Shown here one piece after another: positions 10,649 to 20,337 of a stretch of DNA of 64,000 nt (position 1 is the first letter of the stretch; the number at the start of each line of letters is the position of its first letter). Source of the DNA: Photobacterium sp. GB-56 (GTDB taxonomy: Bacteria; Pseudomonadota; Gammaproteobacteria; Enterobacterales; Vibrionaceae); assembly GCF_003026105.1 (NCBI RefSeq), contig NZ_PYNW01000002.1, forward strand, positions 248,001 to 312,000, given 5' to 3'. Under the pieces are notes generated by a model. That model was given only the letters and a program-made list of their open reading frames with translations. It had not been told where the DNA came from and searched no databases. The position numbers and the translations under genes were made by a program.

Positions 10649-11413
10649 TTAAAATAGCTGGTGGATACTGCTTAATTTTTGTGGTGTTTGATGGATGAAG
10701 TGGGTTACCCATACTTGAATATCAGTCCAGTTTAGCCATACGGGACTAAACCGAAAGTGATGCCAATTGGTTAAAATATGCAATGTCTTATGATAAGACG
10801 GTGCGGTCGCAAAAAGTAAAACAATTGCCACTATTTGCGCCAAGCTAATGAGAGGGTTCCTAACGGAAAAGGGTTTTAATGCTGTTCCAAATGACTTTTT
10901 TAGACGTTGGTTGGAAAGATCAACACTATAAATTTCATCTAACAACAAGTGAACAAAACCACCAAAAAGAACAAAGCTACCTGCTAGCCAGCTGGTTTCG
11001 GCGGTATGTCCAATGATAGAGCTTACATGAACGCAACATAGGGCAATGAGCAGAACAAACGCAATTGAATGGCAGCAACCACGGTGGACAGTACGGCGTT
11101 CAAAAACCGCTTTTCCCATATAGCGGATAGTAATAAACAGTGCTGCGCTATAGAGTAGTAACTCAAGCATAGTCACTTGAGTATAAATATGACTAATTAA
11201 AATGAAGCAGCAAAAACCAGCCAAGATATTAAACAAGGCTTTCATCGATGTTGAATGATCTGAATCTATGTCAGGTAATAGGCCACCAATAGTGCCAAGA
11301 AATGTCATCCAAATTGCCGCCGAAGGCGAAATATGATCAGCCGATAAGAAGGCGGTGGCCGTTAAACCACTAGCAACGGCTGCAACACTAAAGTGAGTAG
11401 AAAAGTTTGCCAA
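10649..11413 (-). CDS. YdjM-like inner-membrane protein, predicted metal-dependent hydrolase (DUF457)
   Basis: A 254-residue multi-pass membrane protein. The motifs THF near the N-terminus, LLPDIDSDHS (about residues 44-53) and HRGCCHS (about residues 109-115) are the conserved His/Asp pattern of the YdjM/DUF457 family, which is named a membrane-bound metal-dependent hydrolase but whose substrate is unknown. The start is TTG at 11413. The next in-frame ATG would remove the conserved N-terminal histidine, so TTG is preferred although its ribosome site is weak. A LexA-like box ends 13 bp upstream; E. coli ydjM is itself SOS-regulated, which supports the assignment. It may be single-gene, with a terminator directly downstream. 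Confidence 0.82.
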   Translation of the reverse strand: MANFSTHFSVAAVASGLTATAFLSADHISPSAAIWMTFLGTIGGLLPDIDSDHSTSMKALFNILAGFCCFILISHIYTQVTMLELLLYSAALFITIRYMGKAVFERRTVHRGCCHSIAFVLLIALCCVHVSSIIGHTAETSWLAGSFVLFGGFVHLLLDEIYSVDLSNQRLKKSFGTALKPFSVRNPLISLAQIVAIVLLFATAPSYHKTLHILTNWHHFRFSPVWLNWTDIQVWVTHFIHQTPQKLSSIHQLF

Positions 11414-11425
11414 GAAGAAAGTTCC

Positions 11426-11445
11426 AACTGGGTTTATATACAGTT
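11426..11445 (-). promoter_or_regulatory. Candidate LexA (SOS) box of the YdjM-like gene
   Basis: AACTGGGTTTATATACAGTT fits the LexA pattern CTG-N10-CAG with matching AACTG/CAGTT ends and an AT-rich right half. It lies 13 bp before the TTG start of the minus-strand gene, a position suited to repression. The match is visible in the sequence; LexA binding is inferred. Confidence 0.7.
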
Positions 11446-11586
11446 GTGTTTATCATTATATGGTCATAAATTTCAACCAATATCACAATTCTAGCATGTA
11501 CTTTATGTTTGTTCGGATAAATAAACAACGAAACGGAGTATTTATCTGTTAAGTGTGTTAGGGCGTTGATGGTGAGAGAAAGAGAT

Positions 11587-11625
11587 AAAAAAGCCTTAGT
11601 AAAGTTGGAGTAACTTAACTAAGGC
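11587..11625 (-). terminator. Intrinsic terminator after the DUF445 gene
   Basis: Stem GCCTTAGT/ACTAAGGC extended by an inner AGTT/AACT pairing. On the minus strand it is followed by TTTTTT, about 25 bp past the stop at 11650. Confidence 0.85.
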
Positions 11626-11649
11626 GCTAATTCACAGGGAGAGAAAAAG

Positions 11650-12357
11650 TTATGCAGCGATAAATGCTGAGATAATACCGATCACACCACCAAAGACACC
11701 GCCCCAAACGACTAACCAGCCTAAGTGTTCACTGATCATCTTTTGCACCATTTCTTTGACCATTTTTGGGGTTAATTCATTCAGGCGCTGATCGATAATT
11801 TCTTCAATCGTCTCTTCGATATCATTGAGTGATTCAGGCTTAGCTAGTTGATCTTTAAGTGCTGCTTTAAAGTCATCTTGTTGGCTAATTTCGTTAACAG
11901 AATCCTGCATTTTTTCAATGAAAGGTTCGCGTAGTGGTTGGAGTGCTTCTACGCCACCCATCATGGTTAGCATGCCACCAAATTGTGAATTCATAATCAC
12001 ATCAAGTAACGAATCGTAAGCTGGCGCAAAATCAATTTTTTGGATCACAGGCTGCAAGTTTAAATTGGTTGAGCTTGTCATTTCTTTATTAAGAAAGCGG
12101 CTAATGTTTTCTTGAGTAAAGAATTGCTCCATCATGAGATTTTTAATGGCTGTTTTAAATTCTTCAAAACGAGCAGGAATAACCCCTGAGCCGTAGAGTC
12201 CTGGCACCTTTTCAAATAGCATATGAATAGCAAGCCAGTTTGTTAATGCGCCAGAAAATGCGAATAAGCCACAATAAAGGATGACTTGCTGGTTAGTAAG
12301 GTAACCAATAGCTAGCAAGATAAGTGAAATAAGGTTGGTGAGTAAGCTTTTATTCAT
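11650..12357 (-). CDS. DUF445 family membrane protein
   Basis: A 235-residue protein with two hydrophobic segments at the N-terminus (about residues 5-45) and one at the C-terminus (GWLVVWGGVFGGVIGIISAF). They flank a polar, helical middle rich in Glu, Gln and Lys. The phrase GALTNWLAIHMLFEKVPGLYGSGVIP is typical of DUF445 (YheB/YjiN relatives). No biochemical function is established for the family. It is a single gene with its own terminator. The 240 bp upstream, shared with the divergent helicase gene, holds the helicase control region and no other gene. Confidence 0.85.
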   Translation of the reverse strand: MNKSLLTNLISLILLAIGYLTNQQVILYCGLFAFSGALTNWLAIHMLFEKVPGLYGSGVIPARFEEFKTAIKNLMMEQFFTQENISRFLNKEMTSSTNLNLQPVIQKIDFAPAYDSLLDVIMNSQFGGMLTMMGGVEALQPLREPFIEKMQDSVNEISQQDDFKAALKDQLAKPESLNDIEETIEEIIDQRLNELTPKMVKEMVQKMISEHLGWLVVWGGVFGGVIGIISAFIAA

Positions 12358-12511
12358 ACGGGGTTATTCTCGGTGTGGAGTACACAGCTAATTTTAAAAG
12401 AGGTGAGCCAAGTCTTTATGGCTTATTGTGGACAGATTTTAACAACAGACTATGCGCAATGCCACAATTAGCAGATTGATAGGTAATCGTTAGGTATATG
12501 TTATGCTCAAC

Positions 12512-12531
12512 TGCTGTATATATCACCAGCA
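12512..12531 (+). promoter_or_regulatory. Candidate LexA (SOS) box of the UvrD/Rep-type helicase gene
   Basis: The site reads TGCTGTATATATCACCAGCA: CTG-N10-CAG with a consensus left half (CTGTATATAT) and symmetric TGCTG/CAGCA ends. It is very close to the site recalled for E. coli uvrD. It lies about 70 bp before the ATG at 12602, where promoter elements are expected. Confidence 0.75.
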
Positions 12532-12601
12532 ATGAATGTAAACCTAATTAAGGAATTGTTATACTCGCGCATTCACTTATCTATCATCACGTGGTGTTGT
12601 C

Positions 12602-14923
12602 ATGACAAGCTTTACAGCTGAACAAACGGCTTTTATTAATCACCTATCTGGTAATGCATTATGTGTTGCAGGAGCGGGGACGGGTAAAACCACCACTTTG
12701 GTAGGGCTAGTTGAGAAAAAATTAGCGACAATTGCACCACAAAATATGTTGGTGTTGATGTTTAACCGTGATATTCGCACCGATTTTAAAGCTAAATTAG
12801 AGCGAAATAGTCATGGGGTGAATGTTCCCGTGCATACATTTCACAGTTTTTGTTATCAATTATTACGTCAATCAGGCTATTTAGCTGAGACGGGTTATCA
12901 AATTGATTTCAATAATGGTGAAAGTGATAAAATCATTGCGAAACAAATTTTGCGTCAAATGGCAGCGCAAGAGAAGTCGTATCAAAAGCAACAAACATTC
13001 AAAGATCCGCGCACCATTGAATTATTGATGAGTTTTATTGGCTTGGTAAAAGCGCATATGTTACCGCCAAAGGAAGTGTTTGAGCTGTCTGATATTAGTG
13101 ATGAATACCATTTTATCATTGAAGCGTATTGGAATTTTGAAACTATTCGTAAAGAGCGTAAACAGTTATTCTTCGATGATTGGTTGGTAGAAACGGTTAA
13201 TTTACTGACTGATAATGAGGCGTTACGTGCTTATTATCATCAACAAATCCAATTTATGGTTGTTGATGAATTTCAGGATATAAATACCGCGCAATATCGA
13301 TTGTTAAAACTGTTACTCGGGGAGCAAGCGCAATTAGTGGCTGTCGGTGATGTCGATCAGTGTATTTATAAATGGCGTGGCAGCGCTCCCCAATTTATGC
13401 TGAACTTTGAACAAGATTTTACGCCTGCAACCACCTATAGCCTGTCACATACATTTCGTTTTGGCCACAGCTTAGCGTTAGCTGCGAGTCACTTGATTGC
13501 CAATAACAAGCAACGTTTCCACGATTTTCAAACGATCTCTCATCAGTCAGTTGCTGATACCCCCGTTGAAGTGATAGGAACTGCGCGCCAAGTCGGCGAG
13601 ATCGCACAATCTATTGCTGAATATATCGAACAAGGTGGAACACCTTCTGATGTTGCGATTTTAGTTCGTCGTTGGTCACAAACTATGTTGTTTGAATTAG
13701 CGTTTTTAACTAAAAATATTCCTTTTTATATGCCTGTTGGCTCGGTGTTATCAAATAGTCGAGAAGTGAAATTATTGCTTGATGTGATGCGATTTGCCAC
13801 TGGGCGCTACAATCAGTTTCAACCATATGAGAAAGCGACACTCGTCTTTAATATGATGTCTTTTCCACACTGTTATGTGCCAAATACCAGTTTGCGACCG
13901 TTATGTGATGAGCTTGCTAATACGCCAATTGAGCAGTGGTTAGAGGTTGTGAAGAAAACGGAAAAGTTACAGCCAGCATTAAATCTTGATAATTTTACAT
14001 CACGAGTAGAATTATTAATGATGCTTCGCCGTAAAGGGGGCTTTAAAGCATTAGATGTTTATCGTCAGTATCGTCGTGATAGCGAGTTAGATAATTGGAT
14101 TTGGAAAACAGAAGCGACTGCATCAGAAATAGAAGAAGCGGTTGAACGACTTGATAGTGTTGAAACGGTATTGGCTTCGATGGATCAAGATTGTGAAAAA
14201 GCACTTCAGTATTTTGAGTATTATACGCAACGTTCTGATTCGTTACGCCAATCAGAATCCACCACAAGCAATGTGCAATTAACCACGATATTCAGAGCGA
14301 AAGGTTGTGAGTATAGCCAAGTACATTTACCGTATTGGGATAAAGATGCTTTTCCTTACGTTAATCGATCTTCTGTCGGTATTTCAGCAGATACTGAAGA
14401 AGAACGACGCTTGGCGTATGTCGCGATAACGCGTGCGAAACATAAAGCTAAAATTTACTATTCAGTTGAGAACAGTAAAAAAGATACTTATGTTCGCAAA
14501 GATAAAAACGCGAGTCAGTTTATTCTTGAATCGAAGGCGACACTTGCACAAGAAATTGGTCCTCAGCTTTATCTGGAAGGGACGTTACCCTTTAATAAAT
14601 CGCCGATTGTTCAAGGGTATTACCAACGCTTAGGACGGTTTGAGCAGATGCAAGCAGCGCCAGAGCCTGTAGAAATAGAGCAGCCAGCAGTTGGTAAGGA
14701 TGGACAATTAAACTACAGTTTTTTGTGGGCAGTTGAACAACCGTTACCAAATAATGCAGAAAAGCTTGTTCGTTCAATGGTGAAAACTAAAACAGCAAAA
14801 TATTTAGAAACAGAGTTAAATAGAATTTTACGAGAATTAAAAAAAGCAGATTTGACGAAAGAAAAAGTATTGGTGAATCGGCTTATCGTAATCGCTAAAG
14901 CAAAAGCGAGAAGGTATAGCTAA
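12602..14923 (+). CDS. UvrD/Rep-type superfamily 1 DNA helicase
   Basis: A 773-residue ATP-dependent DNA helicase. Motifs in order: Q-motif region FTAEQTAFI, Walker A AGAGTGKTTT (about residues 23-32), Walker B VVDEFQDINTAQYR, motif III GDVDQCIYKWRGSAP, motif IV/V block LTTIFRAKGCEYSQVHLP, and motif VI RRLAYVAITRAKHKAKI. The C-terminal 130 residues are basic and Glu/Lys-rich and lack a known domain. It is not UvrD, Rep or RecB by length and sequence feel. It appears to be a further SF1A paralogue, and DNA-repair function is inferred from the LexA-like box upstream. It is a single gene with no visible strong terminator; the 170 bp after the stop are AT-rich and empty. Confidence 0.88.
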   Translation: MTSFTAEQTAFINHLSGNALCVAGAGTGKTTTLVGLVEKKLATIAPQNMLVLMFNRDIRTDFKAKLERNSHGVNVPVHTFHSFCYQLLRQSGYLAETGYQIDFNNGESDKIIAKQILRQMAAQEKSYQKQQTFKDPRTIELLMSFIGLVKAHMLPPKEVFELSDISDEYHFIIEAYWNFETIRKERKQLFFDDWLVETVNLLTDNEALRAYYHQQIQFMVVDEFQDINTAQYRLLKLLLGEQAQLVAVGDVDQCIYKWRGSAPQFMLNFEQDFTPATTYSLSHTFRFGHSLALAASHLIANNKQRFHDFQTISHQSVADTPVEVIGTARQVGEIAQSIAEYIEQGGTPSDVAILVRRWSQTMLFELAFLTKNIPFYMPVGSVLSNSREVKLLLDVMRFATGRYNQFQPYEKATLVFNMMSFPHCYVPNTSLRPLCDELANTPIEQWLEVVKKTEKLQPALNLDNFTSRVELLMMLRRKGGFKALDVYRQYRRDSELDNWIWKTEATASEIEEAVERLDSVETVLASMDQDCEKALQYFEYYTQRSDSLRQSESTTSNVQLTTIFRAKGCEYSQVHLPYWDKDAFPYVNRSSVGISADTEEERRLAYVAITRAKHKAKIYYSVENSKKDTYVRKDKNASQFILESKATLAQEIGPQLYLEGTLPFNKSPIVQGYYQRLGRFEQMQAAPEPVEIEQPAVGKDGQLNYSFLWAVEQPLPNNAEKLVRSMVKTKTAKYLETELNRILRELKKADLTKEKVLVNRLIVIAKAKARRYS

Positions 14924-15097
14924 ATAGATATGTCATTCATAATTTCACGTTATCAACATGCTATTTATGGCTTTGGCTTGTTTTAGGACCGATTTTTTGT
15001 TGAAACTCGTAATTAATTTACTATTTTAATTATTTCAATCGTATTGTTTTTATTTGATGATATTTACATGATAAACGTTTCATTATTATATCTATCA

Positions 15098-15247
15098 TTA
15101 ATCAACAAAATAACGTTGTTCTCTATTATATCGAGCTTCGCGTTGACCTAAATTTTGTTGAATAACAAATTCAAGACGAGAGCGTAATTGTTGCGACTTA
15201 TTAATTTTTCGTCTATGAAAAACAGAGTGAAGTAATTGTTTTAACAT
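15098..15247 (-). CDS. Putative 49-residue basic protein
   Basis: An ATG-to-TAA frame on the minus strand, preceded by a modest AGG ribosome site. The product is strongly basic (starting MLKQLLHSVFHRRKINKSQQ) and rich in Arg and Gln, with a likely amphipathic helix in the second half. It has no signal peptide or membrane segment. It lies alone in the 14924-15541 gap, which otherwise shows only AT-rich DNA. I do not know the family. Composition unlike random AT-rich translation is the main support. Confidence 0.42.
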   Translation of the reverse strand: MLKQLLHSVFHRRKINKSQQLRSRLEFVIQQNLGQREARYNREQRYFVD

Positions 15248-15541
15248 TCTAAACCTACTTGTTTTTTAGCTACACAATAAAAAGATTTGTTAGTTATTCA
15301 AAAACATCGTATTCCAGCTTCCCTATACAACTCAATATATCAAACCGTTTCTGAACCTACGTTGTATTAAATAACATAGGTGCTGACTTCTTCATTCAAC
15401 AGAGAATGTTAAGAATGATAAATATAAAGGGAGATTAACATCAATAGTGATTATGTTAAGTAACGAGAGTTACCCTGTCAAAATCGAAAAATGCATCATA
15501 ATATTGTGCAATTATGATGCATTTCCATGCTTAAGTTAAGG

Positions 15542-16786
15542 TTACTTATTTTGCCATTTATCAACAACAAGTGCTGCAATCAAATCACCTTCAACGTTAA
15601 CGGCTGTTCTAAAGGTATCTAACGGACGTTCAATAACCAATAAAATTGCGATTGCCTCTAAAGGGATACCGACAGCCAGCATGACTAACTGCATACCTGA
15701 CATAGAACCTGACGGCATACCTGGTGCGCCAATAGAAGAGACCATTGCCATGATGAAAATCATGATTAGACCACCAGTACCTAAGTCGATACCGTAAAGC
15801 TGTGCTAGGAAGATAGCTGCTACGCCTTCAAAAAGGGCTGTACCATCCATATTCATAATAGAGCCAAGCGGCAATACCATACTGCTGGTTGATTGTGAAA
15901 TGTTAAGCTCTTCTTCCGCTGTTTGCATTGAAAGTGGTAGCGTTGCTGAACTTGATGATGTTGCAAATGCCATGGCCATTGGTGCTGATAGCGCTCTAAA
16001 TAAGTCTTTGAACTTAATACCTGTCACGACTTTTGCGATGATAGGTAAGACAAAACCACCGTGAATAAAGGTTAGAGTAAATACCAGTAACGCAAAGCGG
16101 GCGAGTTCACCAAAAATGGCATTACCGCTTTGAAGAGTAAATTGGAAAACAATCGCAAATACAGCCAGTGGTGCTAGTTTGATGATCCACGATACCACAC
16201 GGTTAACGGCAGTATTGAGTCCATCGATAACCTCAAATACAGGGTGCTTTTCCGGTAAGCTTGCCAGCAGTGCAATGCCAAGTAATAGCGCAAATACAAC
16301 AATCGCTAATAAGTTAGTTGTTGCCATTGCTTGAAAAGGGTTTACCAATGCCATGTTAAATAGCTTTTCAACAATAGCGCCACCGGAGGCGGAGGTTTGA
16401 TCGATTAATTGAACATGGCTGCTGACATGAACTTTTGAAGTATCGACTAATTGTGGCCATTTAGGCAGTGACAGTGAAACACCTAAGGCTAATGCAATCG
16501 CAAGCGTTGAAGTAAAGGCATAAAACGAAACTGTTTTTAAACCAAGCTCTTTTAATCGAATTATTGAGCCGATACTGGTGATACCACGTAGCAATGAAAA
16601 TAGCACTACGGCACCAACAAGCATTTTTAGTAAACCAATATAAGTGGTTTTTAATAACATAAGGAGCTTGAAGGTTGTGCTTGTTTCAAACCCTGACGAT
16701 AGTGGTAGCAGTGTTGCTAACGCCCATGCTAACAAGCCAGCAATAAGTAATTGAAATGGTAATGATTTTAATAAACGGCGATGCAT
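15542..16786 (-). CDS. Sodium/proton-dicarboxylate symporter (DAACS family)
   Basis: Inner-membrane secondary transporter of the glutamate/aspartate/C4-dicarboxylate:cation symporter family, 414 residues with about eight hydrophobic segments plus re-entrant loops. The diagnostic stretches are present in order: the serine-rich loop SSSSATLPLS, NMDGTA (sodium and substrate site in TM7), GAPGMPSG (second re-entrant loop) and RPLDTFRTAVNVEGD (TM8, whose Arg/Asp pair governs substrate charge). Exact substrate (glutamate, aspartate, serine or C4 acid) cannot be fixed by eye. It is a single gene; a terminator-like hairpin sits about 80 bp upstream. Confidence 0.92.
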   Translation of the reverse strand: MHRRLLKSLPFQLLIAGLLAWALATLLPLSSGFETSTTFKLLMLLKTTYIGLLKMLVGAVVLFSLLRGITSIGSIIRLKELGLKTVSFYAFTSTLAIALALGVSLSLPKWPQLVDTSKVHVSSHVQLIDQTSASGGAIVEKLFNMALVNPFQAMATTNLLAIVVFALLLGIALLASLPEKHPVFEVIDGLNTAVNRVVSWIIKLAPLAVFAIVFQFTLQSGNAIFGELARFALLVFTLTFIHGGFVLPIIAKVVTGIKFKDLFRALSAPMAMAFATSSSSATLPLSMQTAEEELNISQSTSSMVLPLGSIMNMDGTALFEGVAAIFLAQLYGIDLGTGGLIMIFIMAMVSSIGAPGMPSGSMSGMQLVMLAVGIPLEAIAILLVIERPLDTFRTAVNVEGDLIAALVVDKWQNK

Positions 16787-16860
16787 GAGAGTCTCTTGTA
16801 ACGTTCGTTGAGAATAAAATTAAAAAATAAAAATGAGCGTTGTTATAATTTTTTATAAGA

Positions 16861-16890
16861 AAAAGCGCTCTGACACAGAGTACCAGAGCG
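16861..16890 (-). terminator. Minus-strand terminator between adhC and the symporter gene
   Basis: Stem CGCTCTG/CAGAGCG is followed on the minus strand by CTTTTTCTT. It lies downstream of adhC and about 80 bp upstream of the symporter start. It may end read-through from adhC, act as an attenuator for the symporter gene, or be the 3' end of an RNA made from 16870-17030, which contains no ORF. Confidence 0.65.
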
Positions 16891-17030
16891 TGGCAAATGC
16901 CAATTCTCAATTAACGATAAGTCGGTTGTCTTTACGACTGACAGAAAAATTTGGTTTATTATTACTTTCGCTAAAAGAGGAAGTGCTGATCCGTAGCAGG
17001 TTTTGAACAAAGGTGTGAGATAAAATCTCG

Positions 17031-17069
17031 CCTGTCTTCGTAACAGACAGTAGTCGTTACGAAGACAGG
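17031..17069 (-). repeat. 14-bp perfect inverted repeat after adhC
   Basis: CCTGTCTTCGTAAC and its exact complement are separated by 11 bp, about 25 bp beyond the adhC stop. No T tract follows on the minus strand, so this is either a Rho-independent-like stem, an mRNA-end stabiliser or a protein site. A second small palindrome (GAGAT/ATCTC) directly follows it. Confidence 0.6.
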
Positions 17070-17092
17070 ATGTAGCTTAAATAAGAGGAAAA

Positions 17093-18238
<1,146 letters not shown>

Positions 18239-18775
18239 TTAAGCCAACTTGATTGGCGATAATTATTATTAAAATACGACAATTAAACGATATTACTCAT
18301 GTCGTCTTGATGGAACTATTATATTTATTTCTTAGCAAATGATAATCCCTTGATATGGAAAATGATTATTACCAAATAGTAATAGTCAAAATTATCATTT
18401 CCGTTAAAAGCATAAAATTAACTTTAAATATTAGTAAAGAACTATACGCTATTGTAGCTTATGTTTTAAAGGAATTTTCAGGTATTCCATTTTTAATGTT
18501 ATAAACACTCAAGAGGAAAAGTGTATCTTGCTGATTTTATAGTTTATTTTGACTTTTAAGAGTGGGTTTGTTGAGTGTGCTTGAACAGCGTGATTAGGTT
18601 GAATGAGTAAAAGGTATAAGTGTTATTTGTCGTTATGGGAGAGCGGTTTATTTTAAAAACGTTATGAAGTTGCTGTTTGGGATGGGATTTAAAAAAACAA
18701 TAGGTGTGATTGTTATCGTGTGAAAGACGGCAATAATGCAGTATTGTGTCATTCATGTATTTTATTTAACGTAAA

Positions 18776-18815
18776 TAAAAAAGCACATGCAACCCGAATG
18801 GTTTACATGTGCTTT
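18776..18815 (-). terminator. Intrinsic terminator after the first gfa gene
   Basis: Stem AAAGCACATG/CATGTGCTTT with an inner AACC/GGTT pairing. On the minus strand it is followed by a T-rich run (TTTTATTT), about 25 bp past the stop at 18842. Confidence 0.85.
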
Positions 18816-18841
18816 AAACGTTATTGGATTTATTTTATCGC

Positions 18842-19411
18842 TTATGCACTTTTATGGTTTTGTGCGTAAACGTGAGTTGCGATAGCATCCATTAGTGCTG
18901 GAGATAGGCAATCGTATGGCTTAAGGCCTAGTTCGTTTAAACGCGCACGGATTGCATCCATATCTTTTGGATCAGTACCCGTTTCGATGATAGAAGAAAC
19001 AAATGCTGCAAATTCAGGAGCAGACCAACCTTCGTCAGTTGATAGTTCAGTGTGAACAAAGTCTAAACCGTGGAATGGGTGGTTAGTATCTTCGATACGG
19101 CCGTACATGTGAACACCACATTCTTTACAAGCGTGACGTTTGATTGCTGCATTTTGGTCAACGACAACGAGTTTGTCTGCATTTGCAATCACTTCAACGT
19201 TGTCACGAGAAATAACAGCGATTTGAGAGAAAACTGCGCCTTCAGGCTTCCAGCATTTAGAACAACCACAAGCGTGGTTATGTGCTGTTTGACCAGAAAG
19301 TTTAACTCGAACTGTATTTGTGTCACATTTACAGCTTAATACGCCACCAACAAAGTTTTCTTTAGTTGCAATAAAGCCATTATCAATTGATGGGTGTAAT
19401 TTAATAGACAT
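18842..19411 (-). CDS. gfa: S-(hydroxymethyl)glutathione synthase, copy 1
   Basis: Glutathione-dependent formaldehyde-activating enzyme, promoting condensation of formaldehyde with glutathione to give the AdhC substrate. It has 189 residues, the usual size. The zinc ligands appear as CKC (residues 27 and 29), CGCSKC (48, 50, 53) and CKEC (95, 98), followed by the conserved [20 protein letters not shown]. The C-terminal [17 protein letters not shown] tail is shared with copy 2 just upstream. It is transcribed in the same direction as copy 2 and adhC, but separated from both by gaps, so separate transcripts are likely. Confidence 0.95.
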   Translation of the reverse strand: MSIKLHPSIDNGFIATKENFVGGVLSCKCDTNTVRVKLSGQTAHNHACGCSKCWKPEGAVFSQIAVISRDNVEVIANADKLVVVDQNAAIKRHACKECGVHMYGRIEDTNHPFHGLDFVHTELSTDEGWSAPEFAAFVSSIIETGTDPKDMDAIRARLNELGLKPYDCLSPALMDAIATHVYAQNHKSA

Positions 19412-19587
19412 AAAGATGCTCTTATATTATTTATAATTAAATGTAGAGTTAGAGTGTTATTTTTAGTTTTCTATTCGTTAATTAAATATTAATTAACGAA
19501 TAGAAGTATTCTAAAGTTTAATTAGATTTAAACAATCTGTTTTACAGTAAATGATTATTACTGATTAGAAACAATAAAATTAAATTA

Positions 19588-20193
19588 TTACTTGTTTTGC
19601 TGTGCAATATGGGTAGCAATGGCATCCATTAAGTCTGGAGATAGACAATCGTAAGATTCCATACCTAGTTCTTCAATGCGAGCACGGATAGCAGCCATGT
19701 CTTTTAAATCTGTGCCTGTTTCAATGATTGAAGAAACAAAAGCAGCAAATGTTGGTGCAGACCAGCCTTGTGTTGGCGATAGTTCAGTATGGACAAAATC
19801 TAAGCCGTAGAATGGGTGGTTAGTATCTTTAATACGGCCATACATATGAACACCACAGTCTTTACACGCAAAACGCTTAATCACAGCAGTGTCATCAACA
19901 ACTTTTAGTTTATCTGCATTTGCTGTTACTGTTACTTTGTCGCGAGGAATAACAGCAACTTGTGAAAATAGCGCGTCTTTAGGTTTCCAACATTTAGAAC
20001 AACCACAAATATGGTTATGCGCTGTTTGTGACTCTAAATTAACAACAACTTTATTATGTCGGCAATGACACTGTAATTTACCGCCATTTAACGTGTTATT
20101 AGTTGGATTAATACCACGATTAACAGCTGGGTGGATATTAATAATAGTCGGTTTGTTTTTACGATTAAAAATTTTAGCGAATAGATTTAGCAT
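19588..20193 (-). CDS. S-(hydroxymethyl)glutathione synthase, diverged tandem copy 2
   Basis: A second Gfa-family protein of 201 residues, clearly paralogous to the downstream gene. It has the same zinc motifs (CHC at 42/44, CGCSKC at 63-68, CKDC at 110-113) and closely similar text from there to the end. The N-terminus carries about 12-15 extra residues with a hydrophobic/basic start ([15 protein letters not shown]). All zinc cysteines are retained, so it may be active. The direct tandem arrangement implies local duplication. Whether it acts on formaldehyde or another thiol adduct cannot be told. Confidence 0.9.
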   Translation of the reverse strand: MLNLFAKIFNRKNKPTIINIHPAVNRGINPTNNTLNGGKLQCHCRHNKVVVNLESQTAHNHICGCSKCWKPKDALFSQVAVIPRDKVTVTANADKLKVVDDTAVIKRFACKDCGVHMYGRIKDTNHPFYGLDFVHTELSPTQGWSAPTFAAFVSSIIETGTDLKDMAAIRARIEELGMESYDCLSPDLMDAIATHIAQQNK

Positions 20194-20285
20194 TATTAGA
20201 CTTATTTAATTTTGGTGTACGGATTCACTATTTACGAAAATAGTAAGATGTTGGATATTTATAATTTAATTCAGAGAGATTAATA

Positions 20286-20314
20286 ACGGTCAATATAGTC
20301 GTTATATTGACCGT
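20286..20314. repeat. 12-bp perfect inverted repeat between gfa copy 2 and the NDH-2-like gene
   Basis: ACGGTCAATATA and its exact complement are separated by 5 bp. The repeat lies 24 bp after the NDH-2-like stop and about 90 bp before the gfa copy 2 start. There is no good T tract, so it may be a terminator stem or an operator for the gfa gene. Confidence 0.6.
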
Positions 20315-20337
20315 CATAGTAGAAGGCAATTTACAGA

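Noticed and set aside
18556-18756. 66-codon minus-strand ORF in the gap between adhC and gfa
   Set aside because: AT-rich translation with no coding character and no ribosome site; the gap appears non-coding.
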